Assembly: GCA_020633315.1 (NCBI GenBank)
Contig: JACKDV010000003.1
Coordinates: 620,001-684,000, forward strand
Reading direction: 5' to 3'
Origin: Myxococcales bacterium
Lineage (GTDB): Bacteria > Myxococcota_A > Polyangia > Nannocystales > Nannocystaceae
DNA length: 64,000 nt
Shown here piece after piece: positions 25,676-35,832 of the stretch; within the stretch, counting starts at the first letter, position 1; each line of letters begins with the position of its first letter. A model generated the notes under the pieces. That model was not told where the DNA came from. It was given only the letters and a program-made list of their open reading frames with translations, and searched no databases. The translations under genes and the position numbers were made by a program.

Positions 25676-25701
25676 GGCCCGCCGTACGGCTCGGGCCCTG
25701 C
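25676..25701 (+). terminator. Possible imperfect hairpin terminator
   Basis: GGGCCCG and CGGGCCC arms flank CCG-TA-CGG with a small bulge, about 10 nt after the gluzincin stop. The structure is GC-rich but imperfect and has no T-tract. Confidence 0.35.
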
Positions 25702-25809
25702 GCGTGCCTCGACACGGCCCGTTGGGCCCTGCGGCCCGAAGTGGGCTGCCCTCCGCCCGCGCCGACTCGGGACGCCTCCCTCATTTGACCCCGCCCCGTC
25801 GGGGCCCCC

Positions 25810-25815
25810 TACACT
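25810..25815 (+). promoter_or_regulatory. -10-like box TACACT, predicted leaderless start for the NtrC-type regulator
   Basis: TACACT ends exactly 7 nt before GTG 25823, and there is no Shine-Dalgarno. This supports the GTG as the start. Confidence 0.5.
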
Positions 25816-25822
25816 CGTACCC

Positions 25823-27508
25823 GTGGTTGCTCCCAAGCGTCGCCGACCCGACCCGCTCCTCGAGGGACGCTCGGTGCTCGTGGTCGACGATCACGACGCC
25901 CACCGCCAGCTGCTGACCAACTACCTGGGCGGCCTGGGCTGCCACTGCCAGGGGGCCAGCGGGGGCAACGAGGCGCTCGAGCGCATGGCGGCCACGCCCT
26001 TCGATCTGGTGCTGCTCGACCTGCGGATGGACGACCTCGACGGCATGGAGGTGCTCAAGCGCGCCCGCGCCCGCGGGATGGCGGCCAACTGCATCATGAT
26101 GTCGGCCGAGGGCACCATCTCGCACGCGGTCGAGGCGATCCGCCTGGGCGCCACCGACTTCCTGGTCAAGCCCTTCGAGCTCGAGCAGCTGCTGGGGATG
26201 GTGCGCCGGGTGCTGGGCAGCCTCGCCCCCGGCGACGGCATCGGGCAGGACCCGCGCCTGCTGTGGCGAGACACCCACGCCCCCGACCTCATCGGCGAGC
26301 ACCCGCGCCTGCTCGACGTGTTCCTGGTGATCGAGCGCATCGCCAACACCGACTGCACCGTGCTCGTGCTCGGCGAGAGCGGCACGGGCAAGGAGCTGGT
26401 GGCCCGCGCCATCCACAACACCTCGGGGCGCAAGAAGAAGCCCTTCGTGCCCGTCAACTGCGGCGCCATCCCGGAGAACCTCATCGAGAGCGAGCTGTTC
26501 GGGCACGTCAAGGGGGCGTTCTCGGGCGCCACCCAGTCCCGCGAGGGTCGCTTCGCGGTGGCCGACGGCGGCTCGCTGTTCCTCGACGAGATCGGCGAGA
26601 TGTCGCTGGCGGTGCAGGTCAAGTTCCTGCGCGTGCTGCAGGAGCAGGAGTACGTGCCGGTGGGCGAGACCCGCCCCCGCAAGTGCGACGTGCGGATCAT
26701 CGCCGCCACCAACAAGAACCTCGAGGAGATGACCCGCGAGGGCACCTTCCGCGAGGACCTCTTCTACCGCCTCAACCTGATCCCCATCCACCTGCCGCCG
26801 CTGCGCGATCGCATCGAGGACGTGCCGCGCCTGTGCCAGCACTTCCTGCGGCTGGTGGCGGGGCGCAACGACAAGGCCGTGCCCAGCGTCTCGGCCGGCG
26901 CGCTCGAGACCATGATGCGCTACGAGTGGCCGGGCAACATCCGCGAGCTGCAGAACACGGTCGAGCGCATGACCCTGCTGCACCAGGGCGAGCACCCGCT
27001 CGACGTGAGCGACCTGCCGCCCAACGTGCGCGCCGCCGGGAGTCGCTCCGGGCTGGTCCCGGGCCCGCCCGCCGGGTACCCGGGCACCGTGCCTCCCGAG
27101 CCCATCCCGCTCGTGCCCGCCCTGGGGCCGACCAAGCGGGCGCCCCACCCTCACCTCGCTCCGGTGCCCAACCCCGCGCCGTCCCCGGTCGCGCCGCCGG
27201 TGCAGATCGTCCCCACGCCCGTGGTCGTCCCCACGCCGGCTCCGGTGACGCCCCCGCCCCCGACCGCGCTGCCCTCCCCCGCGCCCCCGTCGTCCACGAG
27301 CGACTCGGCGACGCCGAGCTTCGCCTCGCCCGCGGACTTCGTGCTCCCCGAAGAGGGCATCGACCTGCGCAGGGCGGTGCAGGAGTTCGAGATGAGCCTG
27401 ATCGATCAGGCCCTCGAGCGCACCCGCAACAACAAGAACCAGGCGTCGATGCTGCTCGGGATGAACCGCACCACGCTGGTCGAGAAGCTCCGCAAGCGTC
27501 AGCGCTGA
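25823..27508 (+). CDS. NtrC-family sigma-54-dependent response regulator
   Basis: 561 residues. The receiver domain (about 15-130) has the acidic pair VDDHD and the phospho-acceptor Asp in LVLLDLRMDD. The AAA+ domain (about 150-390) has Walker A GESGTGKEL, a GAFSGAT loop for sigma-54 contact, and Walker B GGSLFLDEIGE. A very Pro/Ala-rich linker of roughly 100 residues precedes a Fis-type helix-turn-helix (about 515-558, NKNQASMLLGMNRTTLVEKL). It activates transcription from sigma-54 promoters on phosphorylation. No partner histidine kinase is encoded nearby, so it is an orphan here; target genes unknown. Confidence 0.95.
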   Translation: MVAPKRRRPDPLLEGRSVLVVDDHDAHRQLLTNYLGGLGCHCQGASGGNEALERMAATPFDLVLLDLRMDDLDGMEVLKRARARGMAANCIMMSAEGTISHAVEAIRLGATDFLVKPFELEQLLGMVRRVLGSLAPGDGIGQDPRLLWRDTHAPDLIGEHPRLLDVFLVIERIANTDCTVLVLGESGTGKELVARAIHNTSGRKKKPFVPVNCGAIPENLIESELFGHVKGAFSGATQSREGRFAVADGGSLFLDEIGEMSLAVQVKFLRVLQEQEYVPVGETRPRKCDVRIIAATNKNLEEMTREGTFREDLFYRLNLIPIHLPPLRDRIEDVPRLCQHFLRLVAGRNDKAVPSVSAGALETMMRYEWPGNIRELQNTVERMTLLHQGEHPLDVSDLPPNVRAAGSRSGLVPGPPAGYPGTVPPEPIPLVPALGPTKRAPHPHLAPVPNPAPSPVAPPVQIVPTPVVVPTPAPVTPPPPTALPSPAPPSSTSDSATPSFASPADFVLPEEGIDLRRAVQEFEMSLIDQALERTRNNKNQASMLLGMNRTTLVEKLRKRQR

Positions 27509-27566
27509 GCCGAGCCGCGTCGCTCCTCGAGCACGCCGCGTGGACCCGCGCCTCGGTGCCATGCGC

Positions 27567-27592
27567 CGCGACGCGCCGCTACGAGCGTCGCG
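27567..27592. terminator. Possible hairpin between convergent genes
   Basis: CGCGACGC (27567-27574) pairs with GCGTCGCG (27585-27592) over a 10-nt loop. The right arm lies inside the 3' end of the minus-strand PilT-like gene. Confidence 0.35.
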
Positions 27593-28775
27593 ACGGGCCG
27601 GTGCCGAGCGGCTCGAGCAGCCACGCGCGCCCGTCGGCGTGCAGCCACAGCTGGCGGTGGGCGTCGAGCCAGCCCACCACGTGCGGCGTGGCCTCGGCGC
27701 CCAGCAGCAGCCGCCGCGCGCCCGCGGCCGTGCGCGCGCGGGTCTCCATCACCACACAGCCGCCCTCCTCGAGCCGCCGCAGCAGCCACGACAGGCAGCG
27801 GCTGGGATCCTCCAGGCGCACCAGGTAGGCCTGCCCCATGGGGATCTCGGCCAGCGGGCGGGTGGTGACGGTGGCCCACGAGCCATCGTCGATCACCTCG
27901 TAGCCCGCCTCGAAGTGCTCGAGCAGCCGCGGCCCCGCCCCCACCCCGGCCAGGTACACCACGGTGCCCGGCGTGAGCGAGTCGATGTGCATGGCGAGGG
28001 TGTCGTCGCCCCGCATCGTGGGCCGGGTGCCGCGGGGCTCGGGCGCCCGCACGCGCGGCGCGGTGGAGACGAGCGACGGATCCACCCCCGGCAGGTCGGC
28101 CGTGGGAGCGTTGCGCCCCACGAGGGCGAAGTCGATGATCCCCTCGTCCTCGCTCAGGTCGGAGTCGTCGTAGGGATCGTCGAACACCGACAGCGGGGGA
28201 CGCTCGCCAGTGGTGGGCCGCAGCGTGGGATCCTCGATGGCGCCGCTGGGAGCCCGCGGCACCTCCTGCATCACCACCCCGTCGATCGCGTTGATGTCCC
28301 AGCGCGTCTCGCCGGGCTCCTTGGCCTGCATGGGCATCGTCACCGAGGCCCGCGGCAGCTCCGAGGTGAGCTCGTCGAAGTGCCGCAGCGGCGGCAGGTC
28401 CAGCGGCACCCCGTACTCCTCGGGCGTCGACCCGTCCCGAATCCGGCCGCGAATGGCGACCCCCTCCACGCCGGTCTCGGCCACGAGATCCCACTCGGCG
28501 TACCCCTCGAGGTGGAACTCCACCATGCTGGCCACCGCGAGGTCGGCCATCTGATCGGGAGCCAGCACCTGGGTCAGGGCATCCGAGATCTCGCCCTCGT
28601 CGAGTGGATCGCCGAGCACCAGCGCCCCTTGCTCGCCATGGAAGGTCACGGGTTGCCCCGGCTCGATCGCGATCTCCGTCACGGAGTGTCGCTGGGCTTC
28701 GTGCAGGACCTGGGGGAGGGACAGCACCGCAGGAACGATAGCAAAAACCACATTGTCGTTCGTACGGGGTCCCAT
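27579..28775 (-). CDS. PilT/GspE-like protein with degenerate ATPase domain
   Basis: 398 residues from ATG 28775. The N-terminus (VLHEAQRHSVTEIAIEPGQPVTFHGEQG, later GVEGVAIRGRIR) follows the N-terminal PAS-like domain of PilT-type motor ATPases. A long acidic, Pro-rich linker (about 120-260) comes next. The C-terminal part imitates the motor core: LTPGTVVYLAGVGAG stands where Walker A would be but lacks GxGKT/S, AYLVRLEDPSRC matches the Asp-box strand, and GGCVVMETRARTAAGARRLLLGAEATPHVV matches the Walker B/His-box region. It probably cannot hydrolyse ATP. Family assignment is by eye and moderately sure. Confidence 0.6.
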   Translation of the reverse strand: MGPRTNDNVVFAIVPAVLSLPQVLHEAQRHSVTEIAIEPGQPVTFHGEQGALVLGDPLDEGEISDALTQVLAPDQMADLAVASMVEFHLEGYAEWDLVAETGVEGVAIRGRIRDGSTPEEYGVPLDLPPLRHFDELTSELPRASVTMPMQAKEPGETRWDINAIDGVVMQEVPRAPSGAIEDPTLRPTTGERPPLSVFDDPYDDSDLSEDEGIIDFALVGRNAPTADLPGVDPSLVSTAPRVRAPEPRGTRPTMRGDDTLAMHIDSLTPGTVVYLAGVGAGPRLLEHFEAGYEVIDDGSWATVTTRPLAEIPMGQAYLVRLEDPSRCLSWLLRRLEEGGCVVMETRARTAAGARRLLLGAEATPHVVGWLDAHRQLWLHADGRAWLLEPLGTGPSRRS

Positions 28776-28881
28776 CAGTCGTGAACAATGGTTCCGTGGG
28801 CCCCCCGGCCGGTCCCACACCGGGGCCCCGACGGGAAGGTGGCTCCCAACGCCCCGATTGGGGTATCCCCGACTAGCCCCG

Positions 28882-30471
28882 ATGCTCGCGAGCGCGGATC
28901 CGCTGGCCACGTTGCTCGACCTGCCGCGATGGCTGCTCGAGGTCGGCTTCGTCGTGTATGCGCTGTTGGTGGCCGCGTTCGTGATCCTCGAGCGCCGCCG
29001 CCCCACCGCCACCCTCGCCCTGGTGCTGGCCCTGGTGTTCGTGCCGGTGCTGGGCTTCCTGGTCTACGTGCTGTTCATGCGTCGAGTGCGGCGACGCCTG
29101 CGACGACGCGAGCGGCGGCCGATCAACCCGGTGGACGAGACCCGCGAGCACGCCAAGCTCGACGCGCTCCCCGACGACCTGGCCCCGTCGGCGCAGGGCC
29201 TGGTGCGCCTGGCCCTCAAGAGCGCCGCCGCACCGCTCCGCCGCAGCGAGGACGTGGAGCTGCTGCCCACCGCCACCGCGGCCTTCGATGCCTTCGCGGA
29301 GGCCATCACCGCGGCCACCCGCACGATCCACTGCGAGTTCTACATCTGGCGCGACGATCCCATCGCGCGGCGGATCACCGCCATGCTCACCGAGCGCGCG
29401 CGGGCGGGGGTGAAGGTGCGGGTGCTGTACGACCACCTGGGCAGCCTGGGCCTGCCGCGCTCCCACTTCGACGCGCTGCGCGAGGCCGGCGGCCAGGTGG
29501 CGGTGTTCGGGCGGCTGCGCGTGCCGCTGCGCCTGGGCGGCGTGCGCTTCAACTTCCGCAACCATCGCAAGATCATGACGGTGGACGGCCAGTGCGGGTT
29601 CCTGGGCGGGATCAACGTGGGTGCGGAGTACCTCGACCCCGACGCCGACCACCACGCGTGGCGAGACCTCGCGGTCGGGCTGCGGGGTGACGCGGTAGTC
29701 GGGCTGGAGGCCATCTTCCTCGAGGACTGGCTGGCGAGCACCGGCGAGCTCATCGATCTCGAGGGCGAGCGCTCGGCCGTGCCGCGGCGCTTCGACCCGC
29801 GCCGGCCCCTGCCCAAGGATCGCCCGTGGCAGCGTCGACGAGCCCGGCGGGCGCGCGAGCGGGCCCGGGCGGCCAACCCCTTCTCGCCCAAGCCCCGGGG
29901 CCCCGCCGCCTCGCGCGGGCCCCTGCTGCAGATCATCCCCAGCGGCCCCGATCTGCCGCTGGTCTCGGCGATCTCGGCCCAGTTCTCCGCGGCCATCGCC
30001 ACCGCCACCCGCCGGGTGTGGCTGTCCACGCCCTACTTCGTGCCCGACGAGCCGCTGCTGCTGGTGATGCGCATCGCGGCCCTGCGCGGCCTGGACCTGC
30101 GCCTGCTGGTCCCCACCCCCGACAACAACGACATCCGCATCATCGGCTGGGCCGCACGCAGCTACTACGACGACGTGCTGCTGGCCGGGGGCCGCATCTT
30201 CGAGTACCAGCCGGGCATGCTGCACTCCAAGTTCCTCATCGTCGACGACATCTGTGCGATCGGCTCGGCGAACATGGACGTGCGGAGCTTCCACATCAAC
30301 TACGAGGTCACCGGGATGTTCTACGATCCCGATGTGACCGCGGCCCTGGCCGAGATCTTCTGCCAGGACCTCGAGCGCTCGCGCGAGGTGACGGCGGAGG
30401 AGCGCGCCGAGCCGTCGCTGGGGCAGCGCCTGCTCGAGGGCACGGCCCGGGTGCTCTCGCCGCTACTGTGA
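28882..30471 (+). CDS. Cardiolipin synthase (phospholipase D family)
   Basis: 529 residues from ATG 28882. Two N-terminal membrane helices (about residues 14-65, LLEVGFVVYALLVAAFVILE and LALVLALVFVPVLGFLVYVL) are followed by two PLD domains, each with an HKD motif: NHRKIMTVDG and LHSKFLIVDD, each followed by GSAN/GGIN. This is the bacterial ClsA/B-type layout that joins two phosphatidylglycerols into cardiolipin at the inner membrane. A basic, Pro-rich insert (about 300-345) between the domains is longer than usual. The 3' end overlaps the convergent small membrane gene by 9 nt. Confidence 0.92.
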   Translation: MLASADPLATLLDLPRWLLEVGFVVYALLVAAFVILERRRPTATLALVLALVFVPVLGFLVYVLFMRRVRRRLRRRERRPINPVDETREHAKLDALPDDLAPSAQGLVRLALKSAAAPLRRSEDVELLPTATAAFDAFAEAITAATRTIHCEFYIWRDDPIARRITAMLTERARAGVKVRVLYDHLGSLGLPRSHFDALREAGGQVAVFGRLRVPLRLGGVRFNFRNHRKIMTVDGQCGFLGGINVGAEYLDPDADHHAWRDLAVGLRGDAVVGLEAIFLEDWLASTGELIDLEGERSAVPRRFDPRRPLPKDRPWQRRRARRARERARAANPFSPKPRGPAASRGPLLQIIPSGPDLPLVSAISAQFSAAIATATRRVWLSTPYFVPDEPLLLVMRIAALRGLDLRLLVPTPDNNDIRIIGWAARSYYDDVLLAGGRIFEYQPGMLHSKFLIVDDICAIGSANMDVRSFHINYEVTGMFYDPDVTAALAEIFCQDLERSREVTAEERAEPSLGQRLLEGTARVLSPLL

Positions 30472-30879
30472 CGGCGGCTCGGCGGGCCGCAGCAGGACCA
30501 CCGCGACCAGCGAGGACACCAGCATCAGCGCGCCCGCGGGCACGGCCAGCACCAGCGGTCCCGGATCGGTGGGGCCGTGCCACAGGCCGCCGCCCACGAA
30601 GCCCAGCCCCACCAGCAGCGCGCCGACCAGCGCGGCGATGCGGATCCGGCCGGCCCACGCAGGCGGGGTGCACAGCCGCTCCAGCGCCCAGGCCAGCCCC
30701 AGGTTGAGCACGCCCAGCAGCGCCCCGTGGGCGTGCCCCAGGCGCAGCAGCTCGCGGCGCAGCTCGTCCGCGAGCAACCCCTGCGAGCGCAGGCCCAGCA
30801 TGGCCTCGAGCCACAGCCCCATGGCCAAGAACAGCGCGACCACGGCCAGCGACAGTCGAAGGTGACGCTGCGGCGACAT
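30463..30879 (-). CDS. Small four-helix membrane protein
   Basis: 138 residues from ATG 30879, chosen for GGGGAG 5 nt upstream; GTG 30885, which overlaps the cytochrome stop, is possible. Four hydrophobic helices are spread over the length, with a conserved-looking GHAHG at the end of helix two, reminiscent of haem- or metal-binding His in small quinol/cytochrome b-type proteins, though no family is recognised. It directly follows the octahaem cytochrome gene (2-nt gap), so it may belong to the same electron-transfer function. Confidence 0.75.
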   Translation of the reverse strand: MSPQRHLRLSLAVVALFLAMGLWLEAMLGLRSQGLLADELRRELLRLGHAHGALLGVLNLGLAWALERLCTPPAWAGRIRIAALVGALLVGLGFVGGGLWHGPTDPGPLVLAVPAGALMLVSSLVAVVLLRPAEPPSQ

Positions 30880-30881
30880 GC

Positions 30882-32708
30882 TCACTCCCCGATCCAGATC
30901 GCCACGTGGGTCTGGCGCTGCCGCAGGGCCTCGCGCCGCTCCGGGTCGTGGGCCAGCGCCCCGGGGCCCAGGCGCTCGCGCAGCTCGAGGACGAGCTGCG
31001 AGCGCAGGCCTGGATCGTCCATCACCCCGGGCGCCGCGAGCTCGGCCTCGAGCTCCGGCATCCCCTGCGCGTGGGCCAGCCGCCGCAGGCCGCGGAAGCC
31101 GAACCAGCGCACCGCCGGGTAGTCGTCGTCGAGCACGTCCACCAGCCAGGCCATGCGCGTCCGCGGATCGACCGGGGCCTCGGGGCGGGTGAGCGCGTGC
31201 GCGGCCAGGACCCGCTGGATCGGATCGCCGCCCAGCAGATCGAGCGCCACCCGGGGCGCCTGCCCATCGGGGCCGGGCGGGGTCTCGCCCCGCGCCCAGG
31301 CGGCCAGCGCCGCGGCGGCCCAGCTACGACTGCGGTCCACGTGGCACTGGGTGCAGGCGTCGGGCTGGTCGTCGCGACCGCGCAGATCCTGGGGCCGCGG
31401 GCGCGTGATCCGGTGGCTCATCATGCCCTCGAGCAGGCCGTAGGTGATCCGCGGCGAGTGGCAGCCCTCGCAGGCCACCGCCTCGCCGTGGCGGCCGTGC
31501 CCTCCCGACATGCCCGCGTCCGACAGCGACGCGGGCTCGTGGCAGCGTCCGCAGACCACCGCGGAGGCGTGCCCGGGCCGCAGCTGCATCACCGGCTCGG
31601 GGCCGTGCATGGTGTGGCAGTCGCCGCAGCCCAGGCCCTCGCCGTCGAGGTGGCAGGGCGACATCTGGAGCGCCTGGTACTCGTAGGCCGACAGCCGCGG
31701 GGTGCCGTCGGGCCAGAAGCGCTCCGTGAAGGGCTCGCCCGGCTGGCCCGCGATCGTCGAGCCGCGCTGGATCGGCCGCGACACCTCCGACAGCGGGTGC
31801 CCGGGCACGAAGCCGTCGCCCTCGCGCAGCACCTCGGCCAGGTCGGCCGCGATGCGGTTGCCGTGGCAGCGACCGCAGACGTCGGCGTGCCGCGCCGCGC
31901 TCATCCGCCCCGGCTGCGCGATGCTGCCGTCGCCCTCGTCGGCGGCGATGCCCGCCAGCAGCCGGCGCAGCGGCCACGCCTGGCGATCCACGTGGGCCGA
32001 GGCCGCGCCGTGGCAGGCCTCGCAGGCGATGCCCAGCTCGGCCACCTCGCTGTCGAAGCGCCCGCTCGCGTCGAGCCCGGGCACCGGCTGGGTGTTGTGG
32101 CAGAAGATGCAGTTGTCGTTCCAGCGCGACAGGTGGCGCAGGTAGTCCTCGGCCTCGCCCCAGGCCCCCCCGGGGGTGAGGAACGCCTCGTTGACGTGGA
32201 TCCAGCGGCCCAGCTCCACGTGCCACGCCACCGGCAGCCGCCAGCGCTCCCGCGGGCCGCCGCCACGATCGACGAGCGCCACGTACTGCTGGTAGCGGTG
32301 GCTGCCCACCGTCAGCTCCACGTCCACGTCGAGCAGCACCGGATCGGTGCCGGGCTCGGGCTCCAGCCGCTCGACGGTCAGGTGGGGGTGCTCGCGACCG
32401 CCGCTCATGGTGGCGCGGAAGCCCAGCGTCTCGAGCTGCTCGCCGGCGAAGGGGGCGAGCACCGCCTCGCCGCGCGCCCGCTGGGTCATGGTGCGGTGGT
32501 AGCTGCGGTGCCAGCTCTCGTGCTCGCCGGGGTGGCACGCGGCGCAGCGCTCCGAGCCCACCGCCGTGCTGCGGCTGCGCTCCACGGCCGACCACGCCGA
32601 CTCGTCGAGCACGGTGGCCGCCAGCCCCAGCCCGCACAGCGCCAGCCAGCCCAGCGCCGGCCCGAACAGCCACAGGCTCGCACGCCGGCCCTCGTTCCGC
32701 GTCGCCAC
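30882..32708 (-). CDS. Octahaem c-type cytochrome, membrane-anchored
   Basis: 608 residues from GTG 32708 (GAGG 8 nt upstream). One N-terminal membrane helix is followed by eight CxxCH haem sites: CAACH, CIFCH, CEACH, CGRCH, CGDCH, CGRCH, CEGCH and CTQCH. The last 150 residues are helical and HEAT-like (AVRWFGFRGLRRLAHAQG). Overall it resembles multihaem cytochromes of the cytochrome c554/NapC-associated or HEAT-repeat type found in Myxococcota and Planctomycetes. Expected to carry electrons in the periplasm; an enzymatic role such as nitrite or hydroxylamine chemistry cannot be assigned. Followed directly by a small membrane protein gene. Confidence 0.9.
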   Translation of the reverse strand: MATRNEGRRASLWLFGPALGWLALCGLGLAATVLDESAWSAVERSRSTAVGSERCAACHPGEHESWHRSYHRTMTQRARGEAVLAPFAGEQLETLGFRATMSGGREHPHLTVERLEPEPGTDPVLLDVDVELTVGSHRYQQYVALVDRGGGPRERWRLPVAWHVELGRWIHVNEAFLTPGGAWGEAEDYLRHLSRWNDNCIFCHNTQPVPGLDASGRFDSEVAELGIACEACHGAASAHVDRQAWPLRRLLAGIAADEGDGSIAQPGRMSAARHADVCGRCHGNRIAADLAEVLREGDGFVPGHPLSEVSRPIQRGSTIAGQPGEPFTERFWPDGTPRLSAYEYQALQMSPCHLDGEGLGCGDCHTMHGPEPVMQLRPGHASAVVCGRCHEPASLSDAGMSGGHGRHGEAVACEGCHSPRITYGLLEGMMSHRITRPRPQDLRGRDDQPDACTQCHVDRSRSWAAAALAAWARGETPPGPDGQAPRVALDLLGGDPIQRVLAAHALTRPEAPVDPRTRMAWLVDVLDDDYPAVRWFGFRGLRRLAHAQGMPELEAELAAPGVMDDPGLRSQLVLELRERLGPGALAHDPERREALRQRQTHVAIWIGE

Positions 32709-32752
32709 GCCACCCTCATGATAGCGCGGGCCGCCCGGAGCACGTCGCGGGC

Positions 32753-33946
<1,194 letters not shown>

Positions 33947-33956
33947 CGTGCGGCAG

Positions 33957-33962
33957 AGCTTA
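33957..33962 (-). promoter_or_regulatory. -10-like box TAAGCT for the FHA kinase
   Basis: Minus-strand TAAGCT ends 10 nt before GTG 33946, giving a leader of only about 3 nt if transcription starts 6-8 nt downstream. Confidence 0.35.
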
Positions 33963-34071
33963 CCAGGAAGGCAGCCAGGGGAGCGCAATCGACCGACATG
34001 GCGGCACGGAGCCTCCCACCCCCCCTGCGCAGGAGTTCACCGTACATGCAGCAGGTTTCCCTACGCCAACC

Positions 34072-35832
34072 TCACTTGGCCGGGGCAGCCGGGGGCGGCA
34101 GGGAGATCTCTACCCGCGTGTGGGGCTCGGAGACGAACATGTAGACCGTCTCCTCCTCGCCCACGGTGAAGGTGATGACCCCGGGCTTGGCGATGGCGAC
34201 CTCCACCGTGCCCAGGCCGGCGATCTTCTTCTTCTTGCGGAAGAAGCGGCCCTTCTCGGTCGTGACGCTGAGATCGGTGGTGCCGGCGTTCTTGAGCACC
34301 AGCACCGCCTGCGGCTCCGACTCGAACTCCACCGGATACGGGTAGTAGGCCGTGATCCCGGCCTTGGTCGCGTCGAGGCGGGCCTTGGCGTTGGGATCGC
34401 GGAACGGGTAGAGGTCGCCCTGGGCCCCCATCTGCTTGGCCGCCCACGCCAGCTCGGACAGGGCCTCGCCCGCCTTCACGGGCTTGTTCTTGCCCTTGGG
34501 GTAGTCGACCAGGCCCATCTTCCGCAGGTCCTTCTGCTCGGCCTTGAGCATGTCGTCGAACGGGGTCGCGGCGAGCACCTGGGCCGCCGCGATGTGGATC
34601 TCGGGGCACTCGGGGTCGGCGCGCTTGCCGAAGTCCACCAGGTTGGCGGCCGTGCCCGCCTTGCCCGCGGCCACCAGCGTGTCGACCTCCATCGCGTAGA
34701 GCACCGCGTCGGTGGTGCGGAAGCCCGGGGTGCGGGGGCTGAGCTGGCCCAGCTCCTTGCGCGCCGCGGGGATGTCGCCCTGCGAGCCGAAGATGATGGC
34801 CTTCTGCATGATGATGGTGGGCTCGCCGGGCACCAGCTTGAGCGCCTCCTCGAGGTCGGCGACCGCCGCCTCGGCGTCGCCCTCGGCCAGGCGCTGGTTG
34901 GCCCGCGCGCCGAACAGCAGGGCCACCTGCCGCAGCAGCTCGGCCTTCTGCTCGTCGTCGATCCGCAGGCGCCCCTGGTCGGCCGCCAGCGCCAGCGCCT
35001 GCATGCGCGACAGCGCCTCGTCGGCCTTGCCCGCCTTGGTCAGCTCCATCGACACCTCGACCGCGAGGCCGAGCTGCTCGTTGGCCGACACGCCCTTGGG
35101 CGCCACGTCGAGCACCTGGTCGGCCAGCGCGGGCTTGTTGGCCTCGAGCGCCGCCATCACCAGCGCCCGCCGCAGCTCGAGGAAGCGCCGCCGCCCCTCC
35201 ACGTCGTTCTGGTCGATCATGTCGGCCGCGAGCTTGATCGACTCGGCCGCCGCCTCGACCTTGCCCTGGGCCACGCGGGCGCGGGTGAGCCCCAGCGCCA
35301 CCGAGGCATCGGGCAGCAGATCCATCGCCGCGGCGAAGGCCGCCTCGGCCGACGGCCAGTCCTCCGACTCGGAGCGCTGGTCGCCCGACTCGATGAGCAT
35401 CACCGCCAGGAGCCGCTTGCAGCCCGGGCACTGCCCCGTGGTCGCCCCGTCGTTGGCCAGCTCGAACGCCTCCTCGTAGCGGTACAGCGTCATCAGCAGC
35501 CGGATGAGACCGGTGCGCGCCTCCGCGTTGGAGGGCTCGAGCTCCATCGCCGCGCGGTAGTAGCGTTCCGCGTCCTTGGGGTGGTCCTTCTTGTTGGCCG
35601 AGGCCAGCTCCATGTAGATGTGGAACAGCTCCTCGCGGGCGTACTCCGACTCGTCGTCGCCCTTGTCGATCGCCTGCTTGTAGTACGGCTCGGCGAGATC
35701 GATGTCGCCCTGGCCGTCGGCCCAGCTCTCGCGCGCTCGATCCAGGGGCGACGCGCATCCCAGGGCCACCAGCAGGGCCAGCAGGCCCCCCACGGCCAGG
35801 GGCCGCCGTCGACGGGCCGGGTCGGGACTCAC
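34072..35832 (-). CDS. TPR-repeat lipoprotein
   Basis: 586 residues from GTG 35832, which overlaps the upstream phosphoesterase stop as GTGA; ATG 35865 would add 11 residues. A lipoprotein signal (Arg-rich n-region, LLALLVALGC) leads to TPR pairs through most of the protein (AEPYYKQAIDKGDDESEYARE, AERYYRAAMELEPSNAEARTG, AVADLEEALKLVPGEP). The final about 100 residues form a beta-rich domain (VLVLKNAGTTDLSVTTEKG) with a Lys-rich turn. It is probably a periplasmic scaffold attached to a membrane; specific partner unknown. Confidence 0.82.
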   Translation of the reverse strand: MSPDPARRRRPLAVGGLLALLVALGCASPLDRARESWADGQGDIDLAEPYYKQAIDKGDDESEYAREELFHIYMELASANKKDHPKDAERYYRAAMELEPSNAEARTGLIRLLMTLYRYEEAFELANDGATTGQCPGCKRLLAVMLIESGDQRSESEDWPSAEAAFAAAMDLLPDASVALGLTRARVAQGKVEAAAESIKLAADMIDQNDVEGRRRFLELRRALVMAALEANKPALADQVLDVAPKGVSANEQLGLAVEVSMELTKAGKADEALSRMQALALAADQGRLRIDDEQKAELLRQVALLFGARANQRLAEGDAEAAVADLEEALKLVPGEPTIIMQKAIIFGSQGDIPAARKELGQLSPRTPGFRTTDAVLYAMEVDTLVAAGKAGTAANLVDFGKRADPECPEIHIAAAQVLAATPFDDMLKAEQKDLRKMGLVDYPKGKNKPVKAGEALSELAWAAKQMGAQGDLYPFRDPNAKARLDATKAGITAYYPYPVEFESEPQAVLVLKNAGTTDLSVTTEKGRFFRKKKKIAGLGTVEVAIAKPGVITFTVGEEETVYMFVSEPHTRVEISLPPPAAPAK

